A DNA stretch of 64,000 nt from NCBI GenBank assembly GCA_963663605.2, contig CAXXVF010000002.1, positions 496,001-560,000 on the forward strand, read 5' to 3'. The translations under genes and the position numbers were made by a program. This DNA comes from Sporobacter sp963663605 (GTDB lineage: Bacteria; Bacillota; Clostridia; Oscillospirales; Oscillospiraceae). Within the stretch, counting starts at the first letter, position 1. Each line of letters begins with the position of its first letter. Shown here in pieces: positions 9,517 to 17,523 of the stretch. Below the pieces are notes generated by a model. The model saw nothing but the letters and a program-made list of their open reading frames with translations, did not search any database and had not been told where the DNA came from.

Positions 9517-9630
9517 ATCTCAAAGGATCATGATGAATCTGAAGATAATCAGTTATGCTTCAAAGATTAGTAACTTTTAAATAACGGATACAATCATGCA
9601 GGATGAACCGTTCAGAATTCAAATATTAGA

Positions 9631-9656
9631 GGGGCTGAAGTTATTACTTCAGCCCC
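9631..9656. terminator. Terminator-like hairpin between rpoD and the anti-sigma gene
   Basis: An 11-bp perfect stem GGGGCTGAAGT/ACTTCAGCCCC with a TATT loop lies between convergent genes. The flanking T-run is weak on either strand, so it is called with moderate confidence. Confidence 0.55.
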
Positions 9657-9723
9657 CGAGTTATGCTTTGAGTCCATGTGTCAAAAGTGACTTCTATATA
9701 CAGAGAAGAGCAACGGCCTTTAT

Positions 9724-10695
9724 TCAGTTGTGTTCTACGTCATATGTCTGACCACAGAAGGTGATCGATTTAAGCCTGCTGATGTCGAAGTATTCCGTAT
9801 TGCACCACCATGAGCCCATGGTGGAGTCTATCATAGAATTTCCGGCATCTTTTATTTTGACGGACGTCCCGTCATCAAGCATAAGGATTGGTTTGGGATA
9901 TGATTCAAAATACGCCACAAACGTCTCAAGTTCCTGATTCCCGCCTTTAGCGGTGAAAATCACTTCAAATGTCGCTGGACGTAAATCGAAGGTGATTTCG
10001 TCGATATAAGCCGAATCTACGGCAGGTACCGTATAGGTCATGTGGGTTAAACCCGAATCGGGCAGCTCAACATCAAATGTGAGGTCCCAATTGCCCGGTA
10101 TGGTGCGCTCGACAGGTGTGTATGGGTCGAGGACAATCTCGGTTATGACGAACGCCACATGACCCGTCTTTTCCGCTTCAGTACCCGGCAGGTAGATCGT
10201 CGCGGGCACGTTGATGATACTGTCCGAGACAGTAAAGCCGTCCTGGGTAAAGACAAAATACCCCTTTGGATCTGACCGGAACTGAATGCAGTCAAACGCC
10301 TCGTCCACGAGTCCGGTTACCTCAAGCGCAAGGTGTGTCGTGAGTCCGTCCGTGTAGGCGTTTGTCAGTGTGATCCCGACGCTGCCGCTCTTGGATGAGA
10401 CATTAGGCGTTACGGCGCCTGTTACCTCCGAATTCTTAAAAAACGAATCGTAGAAAGCTCCAAAATCTATGACGCCGGAGACGGCGAGTGCAGCGCCGGA
10501 CAGGGTGACAAGCGCGACTGCAATAACGGCTGCGATGAGATATTTAACACTGCTTTTTCTAAAAGTCTGTTTATAATCATGACCGATCTTTTTCATGGTC
10601 AGTTCCTTTATCCTTTCTGCGGAGACGGCGTCTTCCGTGCGCGGACGCATGTCGTTCATAATACCGTCCAGAATATCTGAGATCTTCTTTTCCAT
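9724..10695 (-). CDS. Membrane-anchored DUF4179-like anti-sigma factor
   Basis: It probably holds the ECF sigma factor encoded just upstream at the membrane. The cytoplasmic N-terminal 48 residues are charged. One transmembrane helix spans about residues 49-72 (YLIAAVIAVALVTLSGAALAV). The remaining 250 residues form an extracytoplasmic beta-rich domain of the kind seen in clostridial DUF4179 proteins. The ATG overlaps the stop codon of the sigma gene, indicating coupled translation. The signal sensed is unknown. Family assignment is by overall architecture and gene pairing. Confidence 0.75.
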   Translation of the reverse strand: MEKKISDILDGIMNDMRPRTEDAVSAERIKELTMKKIGHDYKQTFRKSSVKYLIAAVIAVALVTLSGAALAVSGVIDFGAFYDSFFKNSEVTGAVTPNVSSKSGSVGITLTNAYTDGLTTHLALEVTGLVDEAFDCIQFRSDPKGYFVFTQDGFTVSDSIINVPATIYLPGTEAEKTGHVAFVITEIVLDPYTPVERTIPGNWDLTFDVELPDSGLTHMTYTVPAVDSAYIDEITFDLRPATFEVIFTAKGGNQELETFVAYFESYPKPILMLDDGTSVKIKDAGNSMIDSTMGSWWCNTEYFDISRLKSITFCGQTYDVEHN

Positions 10696-11252
10696 TATGA
10701 ATTAGCCTCCTTGTTTAATTTTACCCGTAATTTTTCTCGGCCGCGGGCAAGGCGCATTCTTACTGTCGAGGCATTGAGGCATAATTCCTCGGCTATCTTT
10801 GAGGTCGGCTGGCAGAAGTAATAATGCCGCAGAAATACATCGCGCTCAGCGGACGGCATATCGAGGACCGCCTGATAAACCATATGCCGCTCCTCGTGCT
10901 CCGTCAGCGTATCCTCGGGAGAGCAAAGGTCATCAATGATTATGTAGTCGTTTTCAAGTGGCAGCTCCGCCTTGTAATCCCGCCGCTTGTTTTTCGCCTT
11001 GTTTCGCGCGATTGCGCCGAGGTAGGATCTGAGTTTTTCCGGTTTTGCCTTCTCAGCGTTCTCCCACAGCGCAAGAAAAACGTCAGAAGCGGTTTCTTCG
11101 ATATCCTCACGCGTCATTCTGCCGCCGATGATGCTGGAAATCACAGTGCCGACATAGGCTGCGTACTTGTCTATGATGCGCGTCAGCGCGTCGGCATCCC
11201 CGCGACGAATCGCACGTATTGCGGCTTTATCGGTCAAATGCGTTACCTCCAT
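10695..11252 (-). CDS. ECF-type RNA polymerase sigma factor
   Basis: This 185-aa alternative sigma factor has region 2 (EDIEETASDVFLALWENAEKA, then LRSYLGAIARNKAKNKRRDY) and region 4 (AERDVFLRHYYFCQPTSKIAEELCLNASTVRMRLARGREKL), a helix-turn-helix that reads the -35. There is no region 1 or 3, as expected for the extracytoplasmic-function class. It is the first gene of a two-gene operon with its likely anti-sigma factor. The GGAGG of the anti-sigma gene lies at its 3' end. Confidence 0.88.
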   Translation of the reverse strand: MEVTHLTDKAAIRAIRRGDADALTRIIDKYAAYVGTVISSIIGGRMTREDIEETASDVFLALWENAEKAKPEKLRSYLGAIARNKAKNKRRDYKAELPLENDYIIIDDLCSPEDTLTEHEERHMVYQAVLDMPSAERDVFLRHYYFCQPTSKIAEELCLNASTVRMRLARGREKLRVKLNKEANS

Positions 11253-11495
11253 TATCTGTAATAACAGCTGTCACTAATAATAACACAAGAAAGCTGCCCA
11301 TTGTCACATTTACAAAAGCAAAAAAAAGCTCAAAACCCGTAAATATATGAATAAATATTGTGCAAGAAGAAAGATAAAAATATACTAAGATGGGTAAAGT
11401 AGAGTATAAAAACTAAAAAAATGACAGTTTAGAACAAAAAAGCTAAAAATAATGATTTATGAAAAAATATAACTTGTCGGAATTGTAATATATAT
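11253..11495. other. AT-rich intergenic region between divergent genes
   Basis: About 240 bp of strongly AT-rich DNA separates the leftward ECF sigma gene from the rightward corrinoid protein gene. No ORF of substance is visible. It should hold the promoter of the sigma operon, but I could not fix -35 and -10 boxes for it with confidence. Confidence 0.5.
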
Positions 11496-11524
11496 TTGAA
11501 AATAGCGTTTTATTGTGATAAAAT
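11496..11524 (+). promoter_or_regulatory. Sigma-A promoter of the corrinoid protein gene
   Basis: -35 TTGAAA (11496-11501), a 17-bp spacer and -10 TAAAAT (11519-11524). Transcription would start near 11531, giving a short leader that carries GGAGGAT before the ATG at 11551. Confidence 0.6.
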
Positions 11525-11550
11525 TTAATATATTAAATTTGGAGGATACA

Positions 11551-12204
11551 ATGACAACGCTTGAGCGGATAAGCGATTATATGCAGAAAGGCCGCTCCGC
11601 CAAAGTCATCGAGGCGGTAGGGCAGGCTTTATCGGAGAACATTCCTCCCAAAATCATATTGGAGCAAGGCCTTTTAAGCAGCATGCGCGCTGTTTCAGAA
11701 AAATTTAAAACGGACGAGGTCTTTGTGCCGCAGGTTTTAATAGCGTCCCGTGCGCTGAAAGCCGGACTGCAGGTGCTCAGGCCGTATCTCATACAAGACG
11801 AGGCCGATTTTTCAGGTGTCGTCGTAATGGGCACCGTAAAAGGCGATATGCATGATATAGGCAAGAACATCGTGCACATCATGATGGAATCAAGGGGACT
11901 TAAAGTCGTCGATCTCGGCGTGGACGTATCTGCCGAGCAATTCTATGATGCCGCCGTCAGCAGTAATGCCGATATCATATGCTGCAGCGCGCTTTTAACG
12001 GCGACGATTGAAGAGATGCGGCATATCGTCGAATTTATAAAAGAAAAAGACTATCGGGACAATGTCAAGATTATGATCGGAGGCGCGCCCGTGACACAGC
12101 GTTTTTGCAATCATATCGGCGCCGATATCTACACGGATGACGCTGTCGAGGCATCCGACGTCGCGTATGATTATTGCGTTAACATAAAAGCAAAAACGGT
12201 TTAA
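11551..12204 (+). CDS. Corrinoid (cobalamin-binding) methyltransferase shuttle protein
   Basis: This small cytoplasmic protein carries a methyl group on its cobalt cofactor between a substrate-specific methyltransferase and a second methyltransferase. Residues 1-85 form the four-helix cap domain. The B12-binding Rossmann domain follows, with the base-off/His-on motif DMHDIG at 99-104 (His101 the lower cobalt ligand), then VVDLGVDV and the conserved GGAPV near the C-terminus. It has 217 aa from the ATG at 11551, which is preceded by GGAGG; an upstream GTG at 11515 lacks a Shine-Dalgarno. The second corrinoid protein in the window (14408-15043) has the same layout. It is transcribed alone, next to a PocR-type regulator. 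The methyl donor is unknown. Confidence 0.88.
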   Translation: MTTLERISDYMQKGRSAKVIEAVGQALSENIPPKIILEQGLLSSMRAVSEKFKTDEVFVPQVLIASRALKAGLQVLRPYLIQDEADFSGVVVMGTVKGDMHDIGKNIVHIMMESRGLKVVDLGVDVSAEQFYDAAVSSNADIICCSALLTATIEEMRHIVEFIKEKDYRDNVKIMIGGAPVTQRFCNHIGADIYTDDAVEASDVAYDYCVNIKAKTV

Positions 12205-12234
12205 GACAACCGCATGCATAAACAGGTATGTTTT

Positions 12235-12262
12235 AAGCAGGCGCCGGCGGCGCCTGCTTTTT
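12235..12262 (+). terminator. Terminator of the first corrinoid protein gene
   Basis: An 11-bp stem (12235-12245 with 12249-12259), a GGC loop and a trailing T-run form a classic rho-independent terminator 30 bp after the stop. Confidence 0.8.
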
Positions 12263-12279
12263 AACAATAAACGAAAAAG

Positions 12280-12308
12280 TTGACAAAAACGGGATTAATC
12301 ATTATTCT
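12280..12308 (+). promoter_or_regulatory. Sigma-A promoter of the PocR-AraC regulator
   Basis: -35 TTGACA (12280-12285), a 17-bp spacer and -10 TATTCT (12303-12308), about 40 bp before the ATG of the regulator gene. Confidence 0.7.
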
Positions 12309-12348
12309 TATTTCAGATAATAAGTATACACAGAAATGAGGGCAGCAT

Positions 12349-13593
12349 ATGACGTCGCGTTTGCAGGAAAAGTGCGAAAAATATCAAAATCATTTTTCGG
12401 AGCTGCTGGATATCGATTGTAAAATCGTCGATGTGCCCGAAAACGCACCGCCGCGCCTGCTCAATCAAAACGATAAAAAAAACTTCTGTGAAAACTGCCT
12501 CTATGAAAAAAAAGATGAGCTTCGTACGCACCTGTACGGATGCCATGAAGCGCACCGGTGGAACGGGCGGTATATTTATTATTGCCCAATTGGCCTTACG
12601 TTCATTGCGGCATCCATATCGGGCAGCTCCGGAGACCTGGCCGGGGGGCTTGTCCTTGGCCCGATTACAATGGGGGAGACGCAGGACGTGCTGGCAGATT
12701 TGGCCGTACCGGAAATGTCCGGAGCTGTCTCTGAACTGAAAGAGATTTCAGCGCAGGACGTCCAGCACATTTCGGAGATTCTGGCCGTTGTAACGGCGCA
12801 CATTTCGGGCGTGGAACACCAGAAGCTGCAAAATCTCCTGTACGACCAGGAAAAGATACTGAAGGAGATATATGTCGCTAAAGACTATTACGAAGACATG
12901 GACTCGCAGAGCGCGGATATGCTTCTGGATTTTGAAAAAGATTTGCGTATCGCCGTATTGCGCGGCGAGAAGACTTCGGCGCTCCAGATGCTCAATGAAA
13001 TGCTTGCGCACATCTATATTTACTCCAATTTCGACATCAGCGCCATAAAAGCGCGTCTTTTGGAGCTTCTTGTCATATTGTCCCGCGCGACCATCGAAGC
13101 GGGCGCGGATCCGACTGAAACGTTCCGCCTGTCGGAAAATTTTATACTGCAGATCGAATCCTACAGCGACGTCGACCAGCTGGCGTTCTGGATATCGGAC
13201 ATCGTCCGGCGCTTTATCGTTCAGGCGTTCGATCTGGCGCAGGTCAAGCATTCGGACGTTGTCTTCAAGATTACGAATTATATAAAGAAGAACTGTTCGG
13301 AAAAGCTGACGCTCGATTCGCTGGCAAAGGAGGTTTACCTGTCGAAATCCTACCTGTCGAGTATATTCAAGCAGGAGACCGGCATGAGCCTGACGTCCTA
13401 TATCACGAAAGTCCGGATAGAAAAGAGCAAGAAGCTGCTTCTGGAGGACTGCATCAGCCTCGCCATAATTTCCAGTCAGTGCGGCTTCAAAGATCAGAGC
13501 TACTTTACGAAGGTGTTCAAAAAGGAGACCGGCGTATCGCCAAAGCGATTCCGCAACAACTACTTCAACGACGCAAGCAAAAAAGCGATATAG
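12349..13593 (+). CDS. PocR-domain AraC-family transcriptional regulator
   Basis: This 414-aa regulator has an N-terminal ligand-sensing domain of the PocR type (about residues 5-165), recognised from the N-terminal LLDIDCKIVD region and the NFCENC...YYCPIGLTFIAASI block. Cysteines 47, 50, 65 and 79 are clustered there. A helical middle follows. The C-terminal AraC-type double helix-turn-helix spans about 303-405 (LTLDSLAKEVYLSKSYLSSIFKQETG and SQCGFKDQSYFTKVFKKETGVSPKRFR). PocR-AraC proteins often control cobalamin-dependent or one-carbon pathways. Its position between two corrinoid protein genes suggests it senses a methylated substrate or a product and switches on these operons. The ligand is an inference. 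Confidence 0.88.
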   Translation: MTSRLQEKCEKYQNHFSELLDIDCKIVDVPENAPPRLLNQNDKKNFCENCLYEKKDELRTHLYGCHEAHRWNGRYIYYCPIGLTFIAASISGSSGDLAGGLVLGPITMGETQDVLADLAVPEMSGAVSELKEISAQDVQHISEILAVVTAHISGVEHQKLQNLLYDQEKILKEIYVAKDYYEDMDSQSADMLLDFEKDLRIAVLRGEKTSALQMLNEMLAHIYIYSNFDISAIKARLLELLVILSRATIEAGADPTETFRLSENFILQIESYSDVDQLAFWISDIVRRFIVQAFDLAQVKHSDVVFKITNYIKKNCSEKLTLDSLAKEVYLSKSYLSSIFKQETGMSLTSYITKVRIEKSKKLLLEDCISLAIISSQCGFKDQSYFTKVFKKETGVSPKRFRNNYFNDASKKAI

Positions 13594-13609
13594 CAATAAA
13601 AAGATACGA

Positions 13610-13638
13610 AAAGCCCGTGCCATCCGGCACGGGCTTTC
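13610..13638 (+). terminator. Terminator hairpin, copy 1 of a direct repeat
   Basis: A 12-bp stem (13610-13621 with 13626-13637) with loop ATCC, ending in TTT, follows the regulator gene. The same hairpin recurs in the same orientation at 14341-14372. Confidence 0.8.
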
Positions 13639-13656
13639 CGATATACATCATATCAG

Positions 13657-13902
13657 TTGTTGTCAAACCTTAGATATGATGATATATTAACGGTAATAAA
13701 TGGGAATCGGGTTGATGACTTGTTAAATGAGTTTATTCTTTTTATTTTTATAATGGCAGTATTATTTACGATATTTTATTTAATAAGACGAAAATATCTT
13801 AAAAATCAGGAATATGAGCAACTATTTTTTCTTTTTTCATTTATCATTTTTTTAGTTGAGATATTTTTCATATTATTCTTTTTGTGTACAACAACTATGT
13901 GA
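13657..13902 (+). CDS. Possible small membrane protein
   Basis: An 81-codon ORF starts with TTG 20 bp after a terminator. It encodes two very hydrophobic segments separated by RRKYLKNQEYEQ. I recognise no family. No convincing Shine-Dalgarno precedes the TTG, and the DNA is far more AT-rich than the neighbouring genes. It could be a small membrane peptide of foreign origin or a chance ORF in AT-rich DNA, which readily encodes hydrophobic residues. Confidence 0.3.
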   Translation: MLSNLRYDDILTVINGNRVDDLLNEFILFIFIMAVLFTIFYLIRRKYLKNQEYEQLFFLFSFIIFLVEIFFILFFLCTTTM

Positions 13903-14073
13903 ATAATAAAGATGATTATTCTTAATCTGTTCCCGCCCGCCGCCCCAAAACAGGGGTTGCGCGCCTATGACCCCAAAAGGCTTCGTCAATAGAATGTCTT
14001 TAGTTTATGAGATTAACATAGCAGTTTTATTACATAGATAATTTTGAGCACGGCGCTGAAAGGTTGCGATGAA
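13903..14073. other. Intergenic stretch without recognisable gene
   Basis: This is mixed-composition sequence between two small ORFs inside the islet bracketed by the duplicated terminator hairpin. A GC-rich patch near 13928-13980 contrasts with AT-rich flanks. Nothing else is recognisable. Confidence 0.4.
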
Positions 14074-14238
14074 ATGCTTATACCCGTACCACCAAGTTTA
14101 TTTGATGTTGTCAAGTTTATCCCGGGCGGATGTGAGTTAAGCGACGATGCCACACCGGCTCAAAAAGAAGCCTTTGAAAAATTTTATACTGCGTTTCAGG
14201 AAGAACAGGAGAAAATGATTACATCAGAAGAAATATAG
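14074..14238 (+). CDS. Possible small hypothetical protein
   Basis: This 54-codon ORF from ATG 14074 (a TTG at 14044 would add ten residues) reads as a normal soluble peptide with a hydrophobic start and an acidic, helical C-terminus (TPAQKEAFEKFYTAFQEEQEK). I do not recognise it. The Shine-Dalgarno is weak (AAAGG at 14058-14062, 11 bp before the ATG). Amino acid composition is more protein-like than that of its neighbour at 13657. It could be a real small protein or a gene remnant. Confidence 0.35.
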   Translation: MLIPVPPSLFDVVKFIPGGCELSDDATPAQKEAFEKFYTAFQEEQEKMITSEEI

Positions 14239-14340
14239 AATATCACACCTTCATTATACTTGGGGGATGTATCGAAGCCCATAAAAGGGGCGGGGAGGGA
14301 AAAGAAATATAATACGATTGTACGAAAAACATCCCATACA

Positions 14341-14372
14341 GGAAAGCCCGTGCCATCCGGCACGGGCTTTCC
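14341..14372 (-). terminator. Terminator hairpin of the methyl-branch operon, copy 2
   Basis: A perfect 14-bp stem (14341-14354 with 14359-14372) and loop ATCC lie downstream of the leftward corrinoid protein gene. It is almost identical to, and in the same orientation as, the hairpin at 13610-13638. Confidence 0.75.
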
Positions 14373-14407
14373 AACTCATAACCTGGTTGTGAAGGAGAAA
14401 TGAATAA

Positions 14408-15043
14408 TTACGATACGAGCTCAACAGCCTTGACGGCGGCAGCGCCGGCGTCGGCTGTGTAAGCGTCCGCTCCGATCTCGTCGGCAAATGCCTGGGTGAT
14501 CGGAGCGCCGCCGACCATGATTTTGACCTGGTCTTTGCAGCCGGCGTCGATCATTGTCTGGACGGTGTTCTTGAGGGATTCCATCGTTGTTGTCAGAAGG
14601 GCGGAAGCACCGACGACCTTGCAGTTGGGGTTGGCCTTGATCGCTTCGACAAACTTCTCGGCCGGGACATCGACGCCGAGGTCGATGACCTGGAAACCGG
14701 CGCTTTCGATCATCAGAGCCACGAGGTTCTTGCCGATATCGTGCAGGTCGCCCGCGACGGTGCCGATGATGTAGACGCCGTTCTTGCCGACACTGTCGCC
14801 GGCCAGGTGGGGCTTAAGGATTTCGACGCCTTTTTTCATCGTCTTAGCAGCTACGAGCATTTCGGGAACAAAAATTTCATTTGCTTGGAATTTGGCGCCT
14901 ACGATGCCCATGGCGCCGATCATACCGTCGTTAAGAATTGCGTTAGGATCGTCGCCCGCGTCGAGCGATTCCTGAACGAGACCTTCGATAAGTTTTACTT
15001 TGCCGAGTTCGACGGCATTCGCGACTTCCTGGATCTTTGACAT
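14408..15043 (-). CDS. Corrinoid (cobalamin-binding) methyltransferase shuttle protein
   Basis: This 211-aa B12-binding protein is the probable methyl carrier for the methyltransferase encoded just upstream. Residues 1-85 form the helical cap. DLHDIG at 99-104 holds the cobalt-ligating His101, followed by VIDLGVDV and a GGAPIT loop near the C-terminus. It is the last gene of the leftward metF-fhs-fchA-folD-methyltransferase operon and is separated from the methyltransferase by about 60 bp containing GGAGGT. It resembles the product of 11551-12204 in layout, so the two are probably paralogues or serve different substrates. Annotators could equally call it MtaC-, MtbC- or MttC-like. Confidence 0.9.
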   Translation of the reverse strand: MSKIQEVANAVELGKVKLIEGLVQESLDAGDDPNAILNDGMIGAMGIVGAKFQANEIFVPEMLVAAKTMKKGVEILKPHLAGDSVGKNGVYIIGTVAGDLHDIGKNLVALMIESAGFQVIDLGVDVPAEKFVEAIKANPNCKVVGASALLTTTMESLKNTVQTMIDAGCKDQVKIMVGGAPITQAFADEIGADAYTADAGAAAVKAVELVS

Positions 15044-15102
15044 TACATTAACCTCCTGTAAATAAATGAAAATTATTTAAATGCGACTTTGCGATTGATA
15101 TA

Positions 15103-15933
15103 CTATTTCTTCTGGCCGAATATACCCGCGCGGTAAGCGGTGATATATTCCATGCACATCTCGTCCATGCCCAAAAGCGCTTCCGTGGCGAAAATAGCGC
15201 CCATCAGATCCTGATTAAGCGGATCGAGCACGCCGCTGTCCATACCGGCGTTCATAGACAGAACTGTAAATGCGATATTGACGATCTTGCGGACCGGCAG
15301 GTTAAACGAAATGTTCGAAACGGCGCCCGAAATATGGACGTCGGGATAGTTTCTTTTTATATGGTTCATGACCTCGACGACCATTGCGATGCCGTCTTCC
15401 GAGGTGCATAGCATTTCGATCAGCGGGTCGATGTGGATACGGCTTTCCATAATGCCGTATTCCTTTGCTTTTACCATCGCGGCGTCAAACACCTCGATGC
15501 GCTTTGCGGCCGTCTTGGGAATACCCGTATCGTCGCACAATAAAATCATAACGTCCCAGTTGTTTTTTGCGAGAATCGGAAACGCGACGTCGAATTTATT
15601 GCCCTCACCGGAGACGGAGTTAAACAGACCTTTTTTATCGCCGTATTTTTTTTCCAGGTATTGCATACCTTTGACGCAGACATCAACGTCGGGGCTGTCA
15701 ACGGAGATCGGGCAGTCGGTGACCTCTTTAACGAGGTCGAGCATCCACTGCATAGCCTCAAATTCGCCCTCTTTAACGGAGGAGCACACATCAATGAAGC
15801 CGCCGTCCTCGACATCTTCAATAACATCCGCCTGTTTTTTTGCAAAATCCTTGATATAGGTTTCGTCGCGCGCGGCGATCGCTTTGGCGCAGGACGGGAT
15901 CGAGCCGTTCAGCTTTTCGGCTATGATAATCAT
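15103..15933 (-). CDS. Methyltetrahydrofolate:corrinoid protein methyltransferase
   Basis: This pterin-binding-domain enzyme moves the N5-methyl of methyl-THF to or from a corrinoid protein, the link between the folate branch and corrinoid chemistry. It is a 276-aa TIM barrel. Recognisable strand ends include FIDVCSS, ISVDSPD, LFNSVSGE, LLCDDTGIP, HIDPLIEML and GAVSNISFNLP, which line the pterin pocket. I start at ATG 15933, preceded by AAGGAG; a longer reading frame to 15981 would overlap folD and has no ribosome site. It could act as an AcsE-type enzyme feeding acetyl-CoA synthesis or as an MtgA-type enzyme taking methyl groups from demethylation. The window does not decide. Confidence 0.9.
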   Translation of the reverse strand: MIIIAEKLNGSIPSCAKAIAARDETYIKDFAKKQADVIEDVEDGGFIDVCSSVKEGEFEAMQWMLDLVKEVTDCPISVDSPDVDVCVKGMQYLEKKYGDKKGLFNSVSGEGNKFDVAFPILAKNNWDVMILLCDDTGIPKTAAKRIEVFDAAMVKAKEYGIMESRIHIDPLIEMLCTSEDGIAMVVEVMNHIKRNYPDVHISGAVSNISFNLPVRKIVNIAFTVLSMNAGMDSGVLDPLNQDLMGAIFATEALLGMDEMCMEYITAYRAGIFGQKK

Positions 15934-15952
15934 AACATAAACGCTCCTTTGC

Positions 15953-16801
15953 TTACAATAATTTTTTGGCCGCTTCCACAACGTGGCCGACTAAAACGGA
16001 TGTTGTGACCGTCCCTACGCCGCCGGGTACCGGCGTGATTGCGCCCACGATCGGTTCGGCGTCGTCAAACTTAACATCGCCGCAGAGCTTGCCTTCGTCC
16101 GTCATATTGATACCGACGTCGACGACGATCTGACCGGGCGATAGGTATTCCTTCGTAACGGCTTCCGCTTTACCGGCCGCTACGACCAGCACTTCGGCGT
16201 TTCTGGCGACCGACGGCATGTCAACGGTGCGCGTATGGCAGACCGTGACGGTCGCGTGCTTGCCCATAAGCATGATCGCGACGGGTTTCCCGACAACGAG
16301 GCTGCGTCCGATGACCGTGACGCGTTTGCCCTTGAGCTCAACGCCGTAGAAGTCGAGAATCTCCATGCAGGCCTGCGCCGTACAGGGCGCGAACCCTTCG
16401 CCGCTGGCGGTGAAAACGCCTGCAAGGGAGCCGTCGGTGATGCCGTCGATGTCTTTTTCGGGTTTGAGCGCTTTTCTTACGGCTTCGTCGTCCAGATGCT
16501 TTGGCAGGGGCCGGAAAATCAAAACGCCGTGTACGCTGTTGTCGTTGTTGAGGTCTTCGATGTTTTTCATCAGGACGTCCTGCGTCACATCGGCGGGAAG
16601 CACGACGTTTTTGACGTCGACGCCTACGGTGGCGCAGCGTTTCGTCGCGCCTCTTTCATAAGAGATATCGTCCGGCCGCTCGCCGACGCGAAGAATGGCG
16701 AGGGTAGGGGAGACACCCTTTGCTTTGAGTGCTTCGACGTCCGCCGTCAGTTTTTCGTTAAGTGCGGCTACGACGTCTTTGCCTTTTAAAAGTTCTGCCA
16801 T
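15953..16801 (-). CDS. folD: Methylenetetrahydrofolate dehydrogenase (FolD family)
   Basis: It interconverts 5,10-methylene-THF and 5,10-methenyl-THF with NAD(P). The 282-aa length and C-terminal Rossmann motifs are normal (VTVIGRSLVVGKPVAIML, VDVGIN, TPVPGGVGTVT). However, the cyclohydrolase site is altered. The usual Y-x-x-x-K-x-K motif reads Tyr48-E-R-G-Ala52-T-Lys54, so the catalytic lysine is alanine. The usual glutamine of VQLPLP is Phe96 (IFRPLP). The aspartate of KDIDG is kept. This enzyme is therefore probably a dehydrogenase only, with the cyclohydrolase step left to the adjacent fchA product. It is the fourth gene of the operon. Confidence 0.93.
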   Translation of the reverse strand: MAELLKGKDVVAALNEKLTADVEALKAKGVSPTLAILRVGERPDDISYERGATKRCATVGVDVKNVVLPADVTQDVLMKNIEDLNNDNSVHGVLIFRPLPKHLDDEAVRKALKPEKDIDGITDGSLAGVFTASGEGFAPCTAQACMEILDFYGVELKGKRVTVIGRSLVVGKPVAIMLMGKHATVTVCHTRTVDMPSVARNAEVLVVAAGKAEAVTKEYLSPGQIVVDVGINMTDEGKLCGDVKFDDAEPIVGAITPVPGGVGTVTTSVLVGHVVEAAKKLL

Positions 16802-16811
16802 ATGGTCACTC

Positions 16812-17429
16812 CTATCTCAGACGGGAAATGACGGACGCGTAGATTTTATCCGCCTGTGCGCAGTATTTGTCGAGAAGCCCGTCTGCCTCGGCCTCGATTT
16901 TGGCTGCGTAGTCTTTGTCCGTCATGGACTTGGTATTGATAAAGACGTTGAGGCTTGCGCCCATAAGCGCGGATTTGCAGAATACAACGCCGACGCCGAC
17001 GTCGGAAAGAGCGAGTTTGCTGCCTTTTTCGGCCAGCTCTTCGTGCAGCTCAATCGCCTTGCAGCAGGCGCGCATGATGTCCATCGGGACGGTACAGGCG
17101 TTTTTAAGCGCATCTTCCATGATCTTTTCGCGGCTGGGATCGTCCTTCGGGATGCCGTAAGCTTTGGAAAGGGGTTCAAAAACGACGGCGTCCTCGTCCA
17201 CAAGCCTTAAAAGCTCTTTCTGGAGCGCGTCCGCTTTTTCCATGATGGCGATTATATCCGCCTCAACATCGGCATATTTCTTTTTGCCGACCGTGAGATT
17301 GCCGACCATCGACCCAAGCGCCGTGCCGACCGCGCCGACAAGCGCGGAAGCGCCGCCGCCGCCGGGAACGGCCGCTTTGGAGGCCAGAACGTCGACAAAC
17401 TCGCTGCAGCTTACCGTAACAAATGACAT
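16812..17429 (-). CDS. fchA: Methenyltetrahydrofolate cyclohydrolase, cyclodeaminase family
   Basis: This 205-aa all-helical protein of the formiminotransferase-cyclodeaminase/cyclohydrolase family has the diagnostic glycine loop VPGGGGASALVGAVGTALGSMV near residue 21. It probably interconverts 10-formyl-THF and 5,10-methenyl-THF. Located between fhs and folD, it fills the step that this FolD appears to have lost. The spacing to folD is 10 bp, so they are co-translated. A histidine-degradation role (formimino-THF cyclodeaminase) is less likely given the neighbours. Confidence 0.92.
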   Translation of the reverse strand: MSFVTVSCSEFVDVLASKAAVPGGGGASALVGAVGTALGSMVGNLTVGKKKYADVEADIIAIMEKADALQKELLRLVDEDAVVFEPLSKAYGIPKDDPSREKIMEDALKNACTVPMDIMRACCKAIELHEELAEKGSKLALSDVGVGVVFCKSALMGASLNVFINTKSMTDKDYAAKIEAEADGLLDKYCAQADKIYASVISRLR

Positions 17430-17523
17430 TGTATCATTCTCCTTTGTTCATGCGTTGAAGTCCGCCGTTAATTTTTCTGAGCTATGCCGCCGTTTTTTCG
17501 GCGGCATAGCATTTTACGGACTT

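Noticed and set aside
16180..16425. Alternative ORFs within folD and other genes on either strand
   Set aside because: These overlap well-supported genes, have skewed Arg/Ser/Pro composition and no ribosome sites.
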